Below the pieces are notes generated by a model, which made no database searches, was not told the origin of the DNA, and was given only the letters and a program-made list of their open reading frames with translations. The translations under genes were made by a program, and so were the position numbers. DNA of 64,000 bases from positions 1-64,000 of the forward strand of contig JAPULZ010000064.1 in NCBI GenBank assembly GCA_027294455.1. The letters run 5' to 3'. Origin of the DNA: Gemmatimonadota bacterium. Lineage in GTDB: Bacteria; Gemmatimonadota; Gemmatimonadetes; Gemmatimonadales; GWC2-71-9. Position 1 is the first letter of the stretch. Each line of letters opens with the position of its first letter. Shown in pieces: positions 7,807 to 15,729 of this stretch.

Positions 7807-9036
7807 TCAGCCGCCGTACCAAATCCGATAAATCACCCACGCCTCGTCGTCGGAGACCAGCAGCGAACCGTCCGGCAAGACCAGTAGGTCTACCGGTCTC
7901 CTGGTATAGTTGGCGTTGGACCCCTGCCGAAAACCTTCGGCAAACGGTCGATAGTCGATGACGTTGCTCTGCTCGTCGAGGGTGATCAGCGAGATGCGAT
8001 CGCCGTGGAGCTTGCCAAGCGGGGCCGGCGTCGTGGCCTCGATGCCGTGCTCCGCCACGAATATCTGATCGCGATACTCCTGGGGAAACATCGTTCCGGT
8101 GTAGAACTCGAGTCCCAGAGTCGCCGAATGCGCCAGGAACTCGTGGGTGGGGGGCGTGGCGTTGGGCGGCGCGTCGTCGCCGCTCACCCAATCGGGCAGT
8201 CTCCCATGTATATAAGGAAAACCGAAGTGCATCCCCGCCACCGGCGCCCGATTGAGCTCATCAGGCGGAATGTCATAGAAGCGGGGATCCTCGAATGGCC
8301 AGCTCGGTCCGTTGTCGGTAAACCACAGTTCGTTCGTGGTCGGATGAAACGCCAACCCGACGGAATTGCGAACCCCGTCGGCGAAGATCTCGACATCCGC
8401 GCCGGTGGGACTCATGCGGACGATAGTGGAGTACTGGGGGTCGTCGTCGATGTCGTTGGCCGAATGAGCGCCTGCCAGCAGGGACCAGCGCGTCCCGACG
8501 GTGATGTACAACCTGTCGTCAGGACCATAGACCAGGTAGCGCCACCAGTGTCCCACGTTCGTCGCGGAGTCGGTGGACGCGCGAGACGGCAGGCCGGAAT
8601 AGATGGTTTCGAAAACGGGATCGTCGAGCGTTTCCTCGACGGCGTCGATGCGCATCACTCGATGCTCGTCCACCACGTACAGGGTACCGTCGTGGAAGTC
8701 GATGCCGTTCGGCGTTCCCATGTTGTTCCGCAACTCCCACACGCGGTCGGCGCGGTGGTCGTTGTTGGTATCCTTGAGCGCGTAGATTGGACTCGTCGCG
8801 CCTTTGGTGAAAAAGTATGTCCCGACGAACACCGTACCGTCGTTGCCCAACGCCAGCGAGCGAGGCCGGACGATGCCGTCGGCCCATACGTCGATGTGAA
8901 ATCCCGGCGGAAGGGTGATCTGCTCCTGGAGTGTTTGCGGGGGGTTGTTCCGCTGGGGATTCCCATCCCCGCATCCAATCGCCGGCCCTACCAGGGCCAG
9001 CACTACAAGACGCCATCTCGGACCGGGAAGATGCAT
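7807..9036 (-). CDS. PQQ-dependent sugar dehydrogenase-like (Gdh/sorbosone type) lipoprotein
   Basis: 409 residues. The N-terminus MHLPGPRWRLVVLALVG ends in a lipobox-like PAIGC, so it is probably a lipid-anchored periplasmic protein. The rest is a six-bladed propeller of the soluble glucose/L-sorbosone dehydrogenase type: LPPGFHIDVWADGIVRPRSLAL, GTPNGIDFHDGTLYVVDEHRV, FADGVRNSVGLAFHP, WFTDNGPS, GFPYIHG and DLLVLPDGSLLVSDD. Such proteins oxidise aldose sugars or membrane-side alcohols with PQQ. No PQQ synthesis gene is in the window, so enzyme activity is inferred. ATG 9034-9036 with GGAGG just upstream is preferred over an in-frame start 99 bp earlier that would bury the signal sequence. Confidence 0.82.
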   Translation of the reverse strand: MHLPGPRWRLVVLALVGPAIGCGDGNPQRNNPPQTLQEQITLPPGFHIDVWADGIVRPRSLALGNDGTVFVGTYFFTKGATSPIYALKDTNNDHRADRVWELRNNMGTPNGIDFHDGTLYVVDEHRVMRIDAVEETLDDPVFETIYSGLPSRASTDSATNVGHWWRYLVYGPDDRLYITVGTRWSLLAGAHSANDIDDDPQYSTIVRMSPTGADVEIFADGVRNSVGLAFHPTTNELWFTDNGPSWPFEDPRFYDIPPDELNRAPVAGMHFGFPYIHGRLPDWVSGDDAPPNATPPTHEFLAHSATLGLEFYTGTMFPQEYRDQIFVAEHGIEATTPAPLGKLHGDRISLITLDEQSNVIDYRPFAEGFRQGSNANYTRRPVDLLVLPDGSLLVSDDEAWVIYRIWYGG

Positions 9037-9162
9037 GGAGCCTCCGCGAGTTTGAGGGGCCAGACGTTGCCTTGCCTCATAACGACTCAGTCCCCTCAAT
9101 TCCAACGGAAACCGACCGGGTTCCGATCCCGGCAAGCGGGGAGGTTTTCTGTCGGCCCTTTC

Positions 9163-10134
9163 CTACCGGCGAGAGATCGATCGGGTCCGCACAGCCCGTA
9201 TGGTCGCCAGATGCTCTCGGTACGAACGGGAAAACAGGTGACGTCCCTCGGCGGTCGCGACGAAATACAGGTAATCACTCGAGTCCGGATATAGTGCTGC
9301 CACGATGCTCTCGCGGGAGGGTTGTCCGATGGGATGGGGTGGGAGTCCGGCGATCCGGTACGTGTTGTACGGTGAGGCGATCTGATAGTCCCGATTCCGG
9401 AGCCGACGTCGTTCGCCCAGAGCGTAGATCACGGTCGGGTCCGCCTGGAGCCGCATGTTTCCGTCGAGGCGGTTGTGGTACACCGACGACACCAGCGCTC
9501 GATCTTCCTCGTGGGCCATCTCACCGGAGATGATCGACGCGAGGGTCACCAGCTCGTCCCGGCTGAAGCCCAGGGTGTCGAGGCGCGCATTCCAGGCGCG
9601 GCTCCAGTTGGCCTCGAACTCGTCGATCATCTGTTCCAGGATTTCTGACACCGACGCGGTGGTGCGCACATAGTAGCTGGTGGGAAACAGGTATCCTTCG
9701 AGGGTTTCTCCCCGGGTCCCGACACGCGCTCGGAGATGGGGGGCCCGCGCCGCTGTCAGGAATCTGTCCACCGGTCGTCCTAGACTGTTTTGGAAAACCA
9801 CCGCAATCTCTGCCAGAGTGGCTCGTTCCGGGATGGTGATGCTGTCAACCGGCGCCACGCCGGCCACCAACGTATGGACCACTTTGGCGATTGGCGTGCG
9901 GGGGAGGAGATCGTACATGCCGGGCTTGATCGAATCGGTCTTGCGCACCATCCGCAGGTAGGAGATGAGTGCATCGCCCGATCCGATGACCCCGCGCGTC
10001 TCGAGGGATTCGGCCACGGCCGTGATGGCGGCGTTCTCGGGAACGGTGACCCAGATCCGATCCGGCGTTTCGGGCATGCCGCAGCCCGTAAGCGCAACGA
10101 TCGTCAACATGGTGAGACTGCGTCCTGGGGTCAT
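9163..10134 (-). CDS. mltG: Endolytic murein transglycosylase MltG (YceG-like)
   Basis: 323 residues. The protein cuts nascent peptidoglycan glycan strands near the membrane. It starts with a lipobox-like signal (LTMLTIVALTGCG), unlike the single N-terminal helix of E. coli MltG. It then has a LysM-like segment (about residues 25-125) and the YceG catalytic domain: LEGYLFPTSYYV, LASIISGEMAHEEDR with the catalytic Glu retained in SGE, MRLQADPTVIYALG, SPYNTYRIAGLPPHPI and YLYFVATAEGRHLFS. ATG 10132-10134 is chosen; GTG at 10168-10170 and ATG at 10108-10110 are alternatives, and none has a clear ribosome binding site. Confidence 0.9.
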   Translation of the reverse strand: MTPGRSLTMLTIVALTGCGMPETPDRIWVTVPENAAITAVAESLETRGVIGSGDALISYLRMVRKTDSIKPGMYDLLPRTPIAKVVHTLVAGVAPVDSITIPERATLAEIAVVFQNSLGRPVDRFLTAARAPHLRARVGTRGETLEGYLFPTSYYVRTTASVSEILEQMIDEFEANWSRAWNARLDTLGFSRDELVTLASIISGEMAHEEDRALVSSVYHNRLDGNMRLQADPTVIYALGERRRLRNRDYQIASPYNTYRIAGLPPHPIGQPSRESIVAALYPDSSDYLYFVATAEGRHLFSRSYREHLATIRAVRTRSISRR

Positions 10135-10170
10135 CCGCCAACACTCTCGCGAAACCGTGGCGGCCGCCAC

Positions 10171-10533
10171 CGCTGAAGGGCAGCGGGGCCGGAAGCTAGA
10201 TGCCTAACACGTTGTAATGCAATAACTTATCTTGACGCTGGTTTTGACCGGGACATCTGAGAACCACGATAGCCCGATGCAAGTCCAGGGGGCTGTGATC
10301 CCTGACATACCCCTTTGGGCCAGAAGTGAGCCGGTTACAGGGAGCGCTCGCGTAAGTCATTGCCACGTGAGGGCTTGACCACGCGACCGGCTCCGTGCCC
10401 GGAATCGACCGGCGCCGGGTTCGAGCATCGCCGTGGAGGAAAAAATACGGGGTGGGCCACGGGTGTGGATCTCTGGCTACGCGGCTGAAAAAGCGGCATT
10501 CTTCCTTCCACGCTTACGACGAGGCGGTCCGGA
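10171..10533. other. Intergenic region with no gene recognised
   Basis: Divergent spacer between mltG and the SDR gene. No tRNA cloverleaf, long hairpin or convincing small ORF is seen. On the minus strand TTGCAT and TAGCTT (10198-10193) are separated by 18 bp and could be a weak mltG promoter. TTGACG and TTGACC at about 10233 and 10245 on the plus strand lack good -10 partners. Confidence 0.5.
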
Positions 10534-11154
10534 ATGAACCTCACCATTTTCGGAGCATCGGGACAGACCGGGTTGTTCGTGGTCGAGCGTGCCCTTCTGC
10601 GAGACGATCACGTCACCGCTTATGTCCGAAGTCCTGAAACATTCCCCTTGAACGCGGCGAACCTCGTAGTCCTGCCCGGCGATGTTCGCATGCCCGGGCC
10701 CGTGGCGAAAGCGATCGAAGGCGCGGACGCCGTGATCTGCACGGTGGGTACGCGCCCGGGCACCGGGAAATCCAATGTGTGTTCCGAGGCCACGGTGAAT
10801 ATCCTCGCGGGCATGAAGCAACACGGCGTTCGCCGCTTGATCGCCGTGACAGCCGCAGGCTCGGGAGACAGCGGACCCAAGACGGGGGCGCTCGCTAAAT
10901 TGTTCATGAAAGTATTCGTCAGCCTGGAAGATAAAGAGCGGCAGGAACAACTCATTCGCGAGAGCGACGTGGATTGGACCATCGTGCGCCCACCGATGCT
11001 CAACAACGAACCCCACACGGGATCGTACAAGGTCGGTGAGGACTTGCAGCCGGGCATCGCCAGCAAATTCGCCCGGGCGGATCTGGCAGATTTCATTATC
11101 GAGCAACTCACCGACAACACCTATCTCCGGCAGGCGCCCACCGTCAGTTACTAG
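10534..11154 (+). CDS. NAD(P)-binding SDR family protein (NmrA / flavin-reductase-like atypical SDR)
   Basis: 206 residues. The Rossmann motif GASGQTG lies at residues 7-13, near the start, and YVRSP at about 30-34 fits an NADP-preferring site. GADAVICTVGTRPGT, HGVRRLIAVTAAG and the substrate-side DWTIVRPPMLNN are as in biliverdin-IX-beta-reductase-like and NmrA-like atypical SDRs. It is probably a cytoplasmic oxidoreductase or redox sensor; the substrate is unknown. ATG 10534 follows GAGGCGG by 7 nt. It is monocistronic and converges on glpX with 9 bp between stops. Confidence 0.85.
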   Translation: MNLTIFGASGQTGLFVVERALLRDDHVTAYVRSPETFPLNAANLVVLPGDVRMPGPVAKAIEGADAVICTVGTRPGTGKSNVCSEATVNILAGMKQHGVRRLIAVTAAGSGDSGPKTGALAKLFMKVFVSLEDKERQEQLIRESDVDWTIVRPPMLNNEPHTGSYKVGEDLQPGIASKFARADLADFIIEQLTDNTYLRQAPTVSY

Positions 11155-11163
11155 CGGGATTTC

Positions 11164-12159
11164 TCAGTGCGGTTGCCGATACGGAACCGCGCTCATGGGA
11201 ACCAGTTTCTCCCACCGGTGATGTGACTCGATGACGCGCCATGTTCCCGAGCGGGAACGAGTGACCAGCGAGTGCGTTATGGCGCCGTCGCTCGTGTAGG
11301 AGACGCCCTGCAGAAAATCCCCTTGTGTGATGCCCGTGGCGGCGAAGAACAGGTCTTCGCCTGCCACGAGCTCGTGGTGGGTGAGTCGTGCATCGAGATC
11401 GATGCCGTGAGCGAGGACGCGTTCACGCTCACGATCGGATTGCGGGGCCGGCCGGGCCTGGATCTCGCCACCGAGTCCGTGCATCGCGCACGCGGTGATC
11501 ACACCCTCGGGGGTACCGCCGATTCCGAGCACGATGTCGATGCCGGTGCCCGGCAGCGCGGTCATCAACGCCGGGGCGACGTCGCCGTCGCTGATGAGTC
11601 GCACGCGCGCACTGGCGTCGCGCACGCCCGCGATCTTGTCGGCGTTACGCGGACGGTCGAGAATCACCACAGTGATCTCCTCGACGCGCACCCCCTTCGC
11701 CTTGGCGACGGCCGTCAAGTTCGCCGCCACTGGTGCATCGAGGTCGACCTGTCCAACTGACTCCGGACCCACGACAATCTTGTCCATGTAAAACGAAGGC
11801 CCGAAGTCGCGCATGGCGCCGTGGGGGGCGAGGCCCACGATGGCGATGGAGTTGGGCAGGCCTTTGGCCAGCAGGTTGGTACCCTCGACGGGATCGACGG
11901 CGACGTCGGTGGCGGGGCCGCGCCCGTTGCCGACTCGCTCACCGTTGTACAGCATCGGCGCGCGGTCTTTCTCCCCCTCGCCGATGACGATGACACCGTC
12001 CATTTCGACGGTGCCGAGCATCAGACGCATGGCGTCCACGGCAGCCTGGTCTCCCGCTTCCTTGTGGCCCCGCCCTACCCAGCGTGCGGCCGCCAGGGCC
12101 GCCGCCTCGGTTGCGCGGAGCAGCTCCAGCCCGACGTTCCGATCAGGCTCGGTGCTCAA
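11164..12159 (-). CDS. glpX: Class II fructose-1,6-bisphosphatase
   Basis: 331 residues. The enzyme removes the 1-phosphate of fructose 1,6-bisphosphate in gluconeogenesis; in some bacteria it also acts on sedoheptulose 1,7-bisphosphate. The GlpX metal-site motifs are intact: GEGEKDRAPML (about 60-70), DPVEGTN (about 89-95) and GIGGTPEGV (about 211-219) with the second metal-binding Glu. It starts with TTG (12157-12159), supported by GAGGAAG just upstream; no in-frame ATG lies near the conserved N-terminus. It follows the beta-barrel gene by 9 bp and is probably cotranscribed with it. Confidence 0.93.
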   Translation of the reverse strand: MSTEPDRNVGLELLRATEAAALAAARWVGRGHKEAGDQAAVDAMRLMLGTVEMDGVIVIGEGEKDRAPMLYNGERVGNGRGPATDVAVDPVEGTNLLAKGLPNSIAIVGLAPHGAMRDFGPSFYMDKIVVGPESVGQVDLDAPVAANLTAVAKAKGVRVEEITVVILDRPRNADKIAGVRDASARVRLISDGDVAPALMTALPGTGIDIVLGIGGTPEGVITACAMHGLGGEIQARPAPQSDRERERVLAHGIDLDARLTHHELVAGEDLFFAATGITQGDFLQGVSYTSDGAITHSLVTRSRSGTWRVIESHHRWEKLVPMSAVPYRQPH

Positions 12160-12168
12160 GGTTCTTCC

Positions 12169-12708
12169 TCAATGTCCTCCCAATCCGATCGTGAGCAAGA
12201 TGGACGTCATGGTCTCCCCGGAGATTGTTTGCAACAGTAGATCGACATTCGGCGTGACGAAAATGTTCGGATCGATGCGGATGTCGTAACCCACCCCGAA
12301 CGCCGCGCCGAATCCGGTCTGGTTGCTAAACGCGCCGAGTTCGGCCTCCGCGATTCCCAGACCGGCGCCGGCTTTGAGAAAAAACTCCGATCCGAACGTC
12401 GTGTTCGGGTAGAGGGGATAGAACAGCGCGGTGGCCATGATGTTGATCTGCTTCTTGTTTGGGAGCAGGTCTTCGGTTTTGGTCCACACCAACACTTCCG
12501 CCCCGATGAGTAGCTTTTCCGCCGGGGTGCCGCCGATACGTAAGTACCCGGCGGGGCCCGCCACGCCCTCGCGCCAACCGCCGCCGATCCCACCGCCCAA
12601 CCAGAGTCCAAAGTGCGTCTCGGGTTCTCGTTGGGCTGTCACGTCGGTCACGGCGATTGCCGCGAGCAAGAGCGCGGTGAAGCTGCTGCGCTTCCACGGT
12701 GTCCTCAA
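12169..12708 (-). CDS. Small outer-membrane beta-barrel protein
   Basis: 179 residues. A signal peptide (SSFTALLLAAIAVTDVTAQ) precedes amphipathic alternating strands rich in Gly and aromatics (THFGLWLGGGIGGGW, EFFLKAGAGLG, GFGAAFGVGYDIRI). The last strand, SILLTIGLGGH, ends in His rather than the usual C-terminal aromatic. Size and pattern fit an 8-stranded OmpA/OmpW-like barrel. It starts with TTG (12706-12708) behind GGGAGGAA. No specific function is recognised. Confidence 0.75.
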   Translation of the reverse strand: MRTPWKRSSFTALLLAAIAVTDVTAQREPETHFGLWLGGGIGGGWREGVAGPAGYLRIGGTPAEKLLIGAEVLVWTKTEDLLPNKKQINIMATALFYPLYPNTTFGSEFFLKAGAGLGIAEAELGAFSNQTGFGAAFGVGYDIRIDPNIFVTPNVDLLLQTISGETMTSILLTIGLGGH

Positions 12709-12739
12709 GAGTTCCTCCCGTCGTCTCGGTTGGTCGATG

Positions 12740-14233
12740 TTACCCGGATGAACCGCCCAGGTTCGTGCGGACGGCGCGGTGCACAGAGTCGAGTTCCTCA
12801 GCCGCTCCGTCGGGCGGTTCCGTCACGAGACTCACTCCGATCGTGACGGCGAACCCTGCCACAAACCCGGGAATCATCTCGTACAGATCGTACATCTGTT
12901 CCTTGAATGCGACAACCCATATGATGGCGGTGAGGAAGCCGGCGATCATCCCGGCCACCGCACCGGCCCGCGTCGTCCTCCGCCAGAACAAGGAGCAGAG
13001 CACCACCGGGGTGAAGGCCGAGGCCAACCCCGACCAGGCGAACAACACGAACGTGAAAATCATGCGTACTTCGCCGAGGGCGAAGCCGAGGGCAACTCCC
13101 CCGATCACCACGGTCGTCAATTTCCCGAACAGCGACAGGCGCCGTTCGGAGATTGCGGGATTGAAGATTTGTTGTATGACGTCCCTGACCACGACCGAGG
13201 AGGAGAGGATCAGCAACGAGTCAACGGTGGACATGGACGCTGCCAGGACGATGACGAGAAAGATCCCGGTAAACACGGGGGGGAACAGCTCGGTGCTCAT
13301 CATCGGCAGGATCGTTTCCGGGTCCGTCAGGCCGGGAAACAGCGACCGCCCAGCCATGCCAGCGAACACGGCGCCCACGTCGAACACGATGATGCAGATG
13401 ACACCGATGAGGCTGGCGTTCACGATCTCCCTGCCGTTCTTGGCCGACATGAATCTCGTCAGCAGCTGCGGGGCTCCCAGGAAAGCGAACCCGATGGCGA
13501 CGAATCCCACGACGCTGACGATGCCGGCGAGGGACATCCCGTACTCGCCCATTGGGGCCAGCAGGGCGGGGTCTTCGGCGTGAAGGGTGGTCATCACGGA
13601 CGTCCATCCGCCTGCCGCTACGAACCCCACGATGGGAAGCACGAGCAACCCGAGGAACATGAGCACGCCTTGGACCAAGTCGCTGTAGGCCACCGCCTTG
13701 AATCCACCAACCGAGGTGTAGTACAGGATGATGACGGCGCCGATCACCACGCCGATTTCGTAGCTAGTGGCGACGAAAGCGTTGAAGGCTTTGCCGATGG
13801 CAGTGAGTTGCGCCGCCGTATAGGCGGTCACCATCGAGACGATGATCACCAGGCTCAGAATGCGAAAGATGTGCCTCGTGTCGCGGAATCGCTCCGCGAG
13901 ATAGTCGGGCACCGTGATGGCGTCGTACCGGTCTGTGTACTCCTTGAAAGGAAGAGCGACGACCGCCCATGCGACCGCCACGCCGAGCACCTCGCCGAGC
14001 ACGATCCAGAGCGCGTGGATACCGATGGCGTACCCCATGCCGGTGAGGCCCAGCAGCAACCAGGCGCTCTCGCCGGTGGCGTTGGTGGAAAAGGCGATGA
14101 CCCACGAGGGGAGCTTCTTGCCGGCGACGAAGTATCCCGCCAGGTCCTTGGCATCTCGTCCACCCCACAGCCCGATGCCCAGCAGGAGCACCCCGTACGC
14201 GACGAGCACGGCCAGAATGATGGGTGCAGGCAC
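12740..14233 (-). CDS. Sodium:solute symporter (SSS family, PutP-like)
   Basis: 497 residues with about 13 membrane helices. Family marks include GRDAKDLAGYFVAGKKLPSW in the first loop, the sodium-site helix AFSTNATGESAWLLLG, LQGVLM-type helix 6 and VLAASMSTVDSLLI carrying the conserved Ser/Thr of the second sodium-site helix. The best matches by eye are PutP/proline-type carriers. The start codon is GTG (14231-14233), 2 bp after the stop of the 47-residue ORF. As third gene of a cassette with an aminotransferase and a CoA-acylating semialdehyde dehydrogenase, it probably imports the amino acid those enzymes degrade. The substrate is inferred. Confidence 0.9.
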   Translation of the reverse strand: MPAPIILAVLVAYGVLLLGIGLWGGRDAKDLAGYFVAGKKLPSWVIAFSTNATGESAWLLLGLTGMGYAIGIHALWIVLGEVLGVAVAWAVVALPFKEYTDRYDAITVPDYLAERFRDTRHIFRILSLVIIVSMVTAYTAAQLTAIGKAFNAFVATSYEIGVVIGAVIILYYTSVGGFKAVAYSDLVQGVLMFLGLLVLPIVGFVAAGGWTSVMTTLHAEDPALLAPMGEYGMSLAGIVSVVGFVAIGFAFLGAPQLLTRFMSAKNGREIVNASLIGVICIIVFDVGAVFAGMAGRSLFPGLTDPETILPMMSTELFPPVFTGIFLVIVLAASMSTVDSLLILSSSVVVRDVIQQIFNPAISERRLSLFGKLTTVVIGGVALGFALGEVRMIFTFVLFAWSGLASAFTPVVLCSLFWRRTTRAGAVAGMIAGFLTAIIWVVAFKEQMYDLYEMIPGFVAGFAVTIGVSLVTEPPDGAAEELDSVHRAVRTNLGGSSG

Positions 14234-14235
14234 GC

Positions 14236-14379
14236 TTATTCAGGATCGGTGGGGTGGCGAACGTTCCCCTGCCGTCGTACGTCGCGCCGGCGAGAGTAGA
14301 AGAGCAATTCGAATGTGAGTCCCAGCCCGACCGCGACCACCAGCAGGAGCCAGGACGCCCAGGGAAGGGCAAGGATCAT
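14236..14379 (-). CDS. 47-residue single-helix membrane protein next to an SSS symporter
   Basis: Begins MILALPWASWLLLVVAVG, one hydrophobic helix of about 28 residues, followed by a basic tail (YSRRRDVRRQGNVRH) and a short acidic end. The positive-inside rule predicts N-out, C-in. The ATG (14377-14379) overlaps the TGA of the aminotransferase gene as ATGA, and the stop is 2 bp before the symporter GTG, so translation is tightly coupled on both sides. Small one- or two-helix subunits accompany some SSS and NSS transporters. I recognise no named family here, so an accessory-subunit role is inference from position and topology. Confidence 0.7.
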   Translation of the reverse strand: MILALPWASWLLLVVAVGLGLTFELLFYSRRRDVRRQGNVRHPTDPE

Positions 14380-15701
14380 GGGGTTGCGATCCGGGTACAG
14401 GCCCGGCGCAGGCGCGCCAAAGCCTCCCCGATCTCGTCTTCGGTGATGAGCATCGACGGCCCCAGGCGCACCACGTGCCCGTTCAAGCCGCCCAACCCCA
14501 CGAGCAGTCCCTCGGTCTTCGTCGCTTCGAGGAAGGCCTTGGCCTTCGCACCGTCGGGCTTCTTGGAAGCCGGGTCCTCGACGATCTCCAGCGCCTGCAT
14601 GAGTCCCATCCCCCGAACCTCACCGATCCACGGGAATTCCTGCTGCAGGGCGTCGAGCCCCGTCCGGAGCTGCCGGCCGCGTTCGGCGGACCGCGCTGGA
14701 ACGTCTTCCCGTACCATGACGTCGTTGGTGGCGATGGCGGCCGCCATGCCCACCGGATTGCCACCGAACGTGGAGATGGTCTTCGCCGTCCACGCATCGG
14801 CGATTTCGTCACGGGCGATGGTTGCGGCCACGGGGAACCCGTTCGCAATTGCCTTGGCCATCACCATGAGATCGGGCTCGACGTCCCAATGCTCGATGCC
14901 GAACCACTTGTCGCCGGAGCGACCGAATCCGGCTTGCACCTCGTCACAGATGAACACGCCGCCGTAAGAACGGATGATCTCGGCGGCGCGCTGGAAATAT
15001 CCCGCAGGCGGCACGATGTAACCGCCCAGACCCTGAATCGTCTCGGCCATGAATGCGGCGGGCCTGCCGTTCGTGGTCGTCTCGATCGCTTCCTCCAGGT
15101 CGCGGCCAAAAGCATCGATGCAGCTCTCGTCGCACGGCGACTTGAACGGACACCGATAAGGATACGGAGACATGACATGCTTGATGCCGGGCGCGGACGA
15201 GTCCAGCGGCCGCCAGGCCGCGTGGCCGGTGAGATTGGTGGCCAGCAGGCTGCGTCCGGAGTACCCGTACCGAAGCGCAATGACGTCGTTCCGCCCCGTG
15301 TACATCCGCGCCGCCATCACGGCGGTCTCCACAGCCTCCGTCCCGCTGTTCGTGAAGAAGGTCTTGTTCAGCCCGCCCGGGGCAATCTGCGCGAGCCGCC
15401 GTGCCATCTCGATGTGGTTTTCGGTCACGTACAGCGTCGAGGTGTGACCCAGGGTCTCCAGTTGTTCCTGGATGCGCTCCACGACCTCGGGGTGACAGTG
15501 GCCGAGGGCCGTCGTCAGGATGCCACTGAAGCAATCCAAATATTCCTTGCCGTCGGAGTCGACGACGGTGACGCCGCTGGCTCCAGCGATCACGATCGGG
15601 TCCCGGTAGTACGGTGCGGCGCAGGGAAAGAGATACCGCTTGTGGCCGGCCTTGATGCCCGCGATGTCCGTCGCGATCGTGGCGGGTTTCGCGTCACTCA
15701 T
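14376..15701 (-). CDS. Class III PLP aminotransferase (AGXT2 / beta-amino acid type)
   Basis: 441 residues, cytoplasmic, fold type I. Visible motifs: FTNSGTEAVETAVMAAR (phosphate cup), the PLP-ring Asp in FICDEVQAGFGRSG, and the Schiff-base Lys in VMAKAIANGFP (about 282). The cysteine-bearing PYRCPFKSPCDESC loop is typical of alanine-glyoxylate / 3-aminoisobutyrate-pyruvate transaminases. The neighbours (CoA-acylating semialdehyde dehydrogenase upstream, SSS carrier downstream) suggest that it turns beta-alanine or 3-aminoisobutyrate into the matching semialdehyde. GABA or glyoxylate:alanine activity cannot be excluded. Confidence 0.88.
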   Translation of the reverse strand: MSDAKPATIATDIAGIKAGHKRYLFPCAAPYYRDPIVIAGASGVTVVDSDGKEYLDCFSGILTTALGHCHPEVVERIQEQLETLGHTSTLYVTENHIEMARRLAQIAPGGLNKTFFTNSGTEAVETAVMAARMYTGRNDVIALRYGYSGRSLLATNLTGHAAWRPLDSSAPGIKHVMSPYPYRCPFKSPCDESCIDAFGRDLEEAIETTTNGRPAAFMAETIQGLGGYIVPPAGYFQRAAEIIRSYGGVFICDEVQAGFGRSGDKWFGIEHWDVEPDLMVMAKAIANGFPVAATIARDEIADAWTAKTISTFGGNPVGMAAAIATNDVMVREDVPARSAERGRQLRTGLDALQQEFPWIGEVRGMGLMQALEIVEDPASKKPDGAKAKAFLEATKTEGLLVGLGGLNGHVVRLGPSMLITEDEIGEALARLRRACTRIATP

Positions 15702-15729
15702 GGTTGCGTCTCCCCTTGCTGCGGAATGG

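Noticed and set aside
10171-10533. tRNA suggested by GGGTTCGAG near 10415
   Set aside because: No acceptor or anticodon stem can be paired around it.
12779-14299. 506-codon plus-strand frame rich in His, Asp and Gly
   Set aside because: Antisense to the SSS symporter; low-complexity composition is typical of a shadow in GC-rich DNA.
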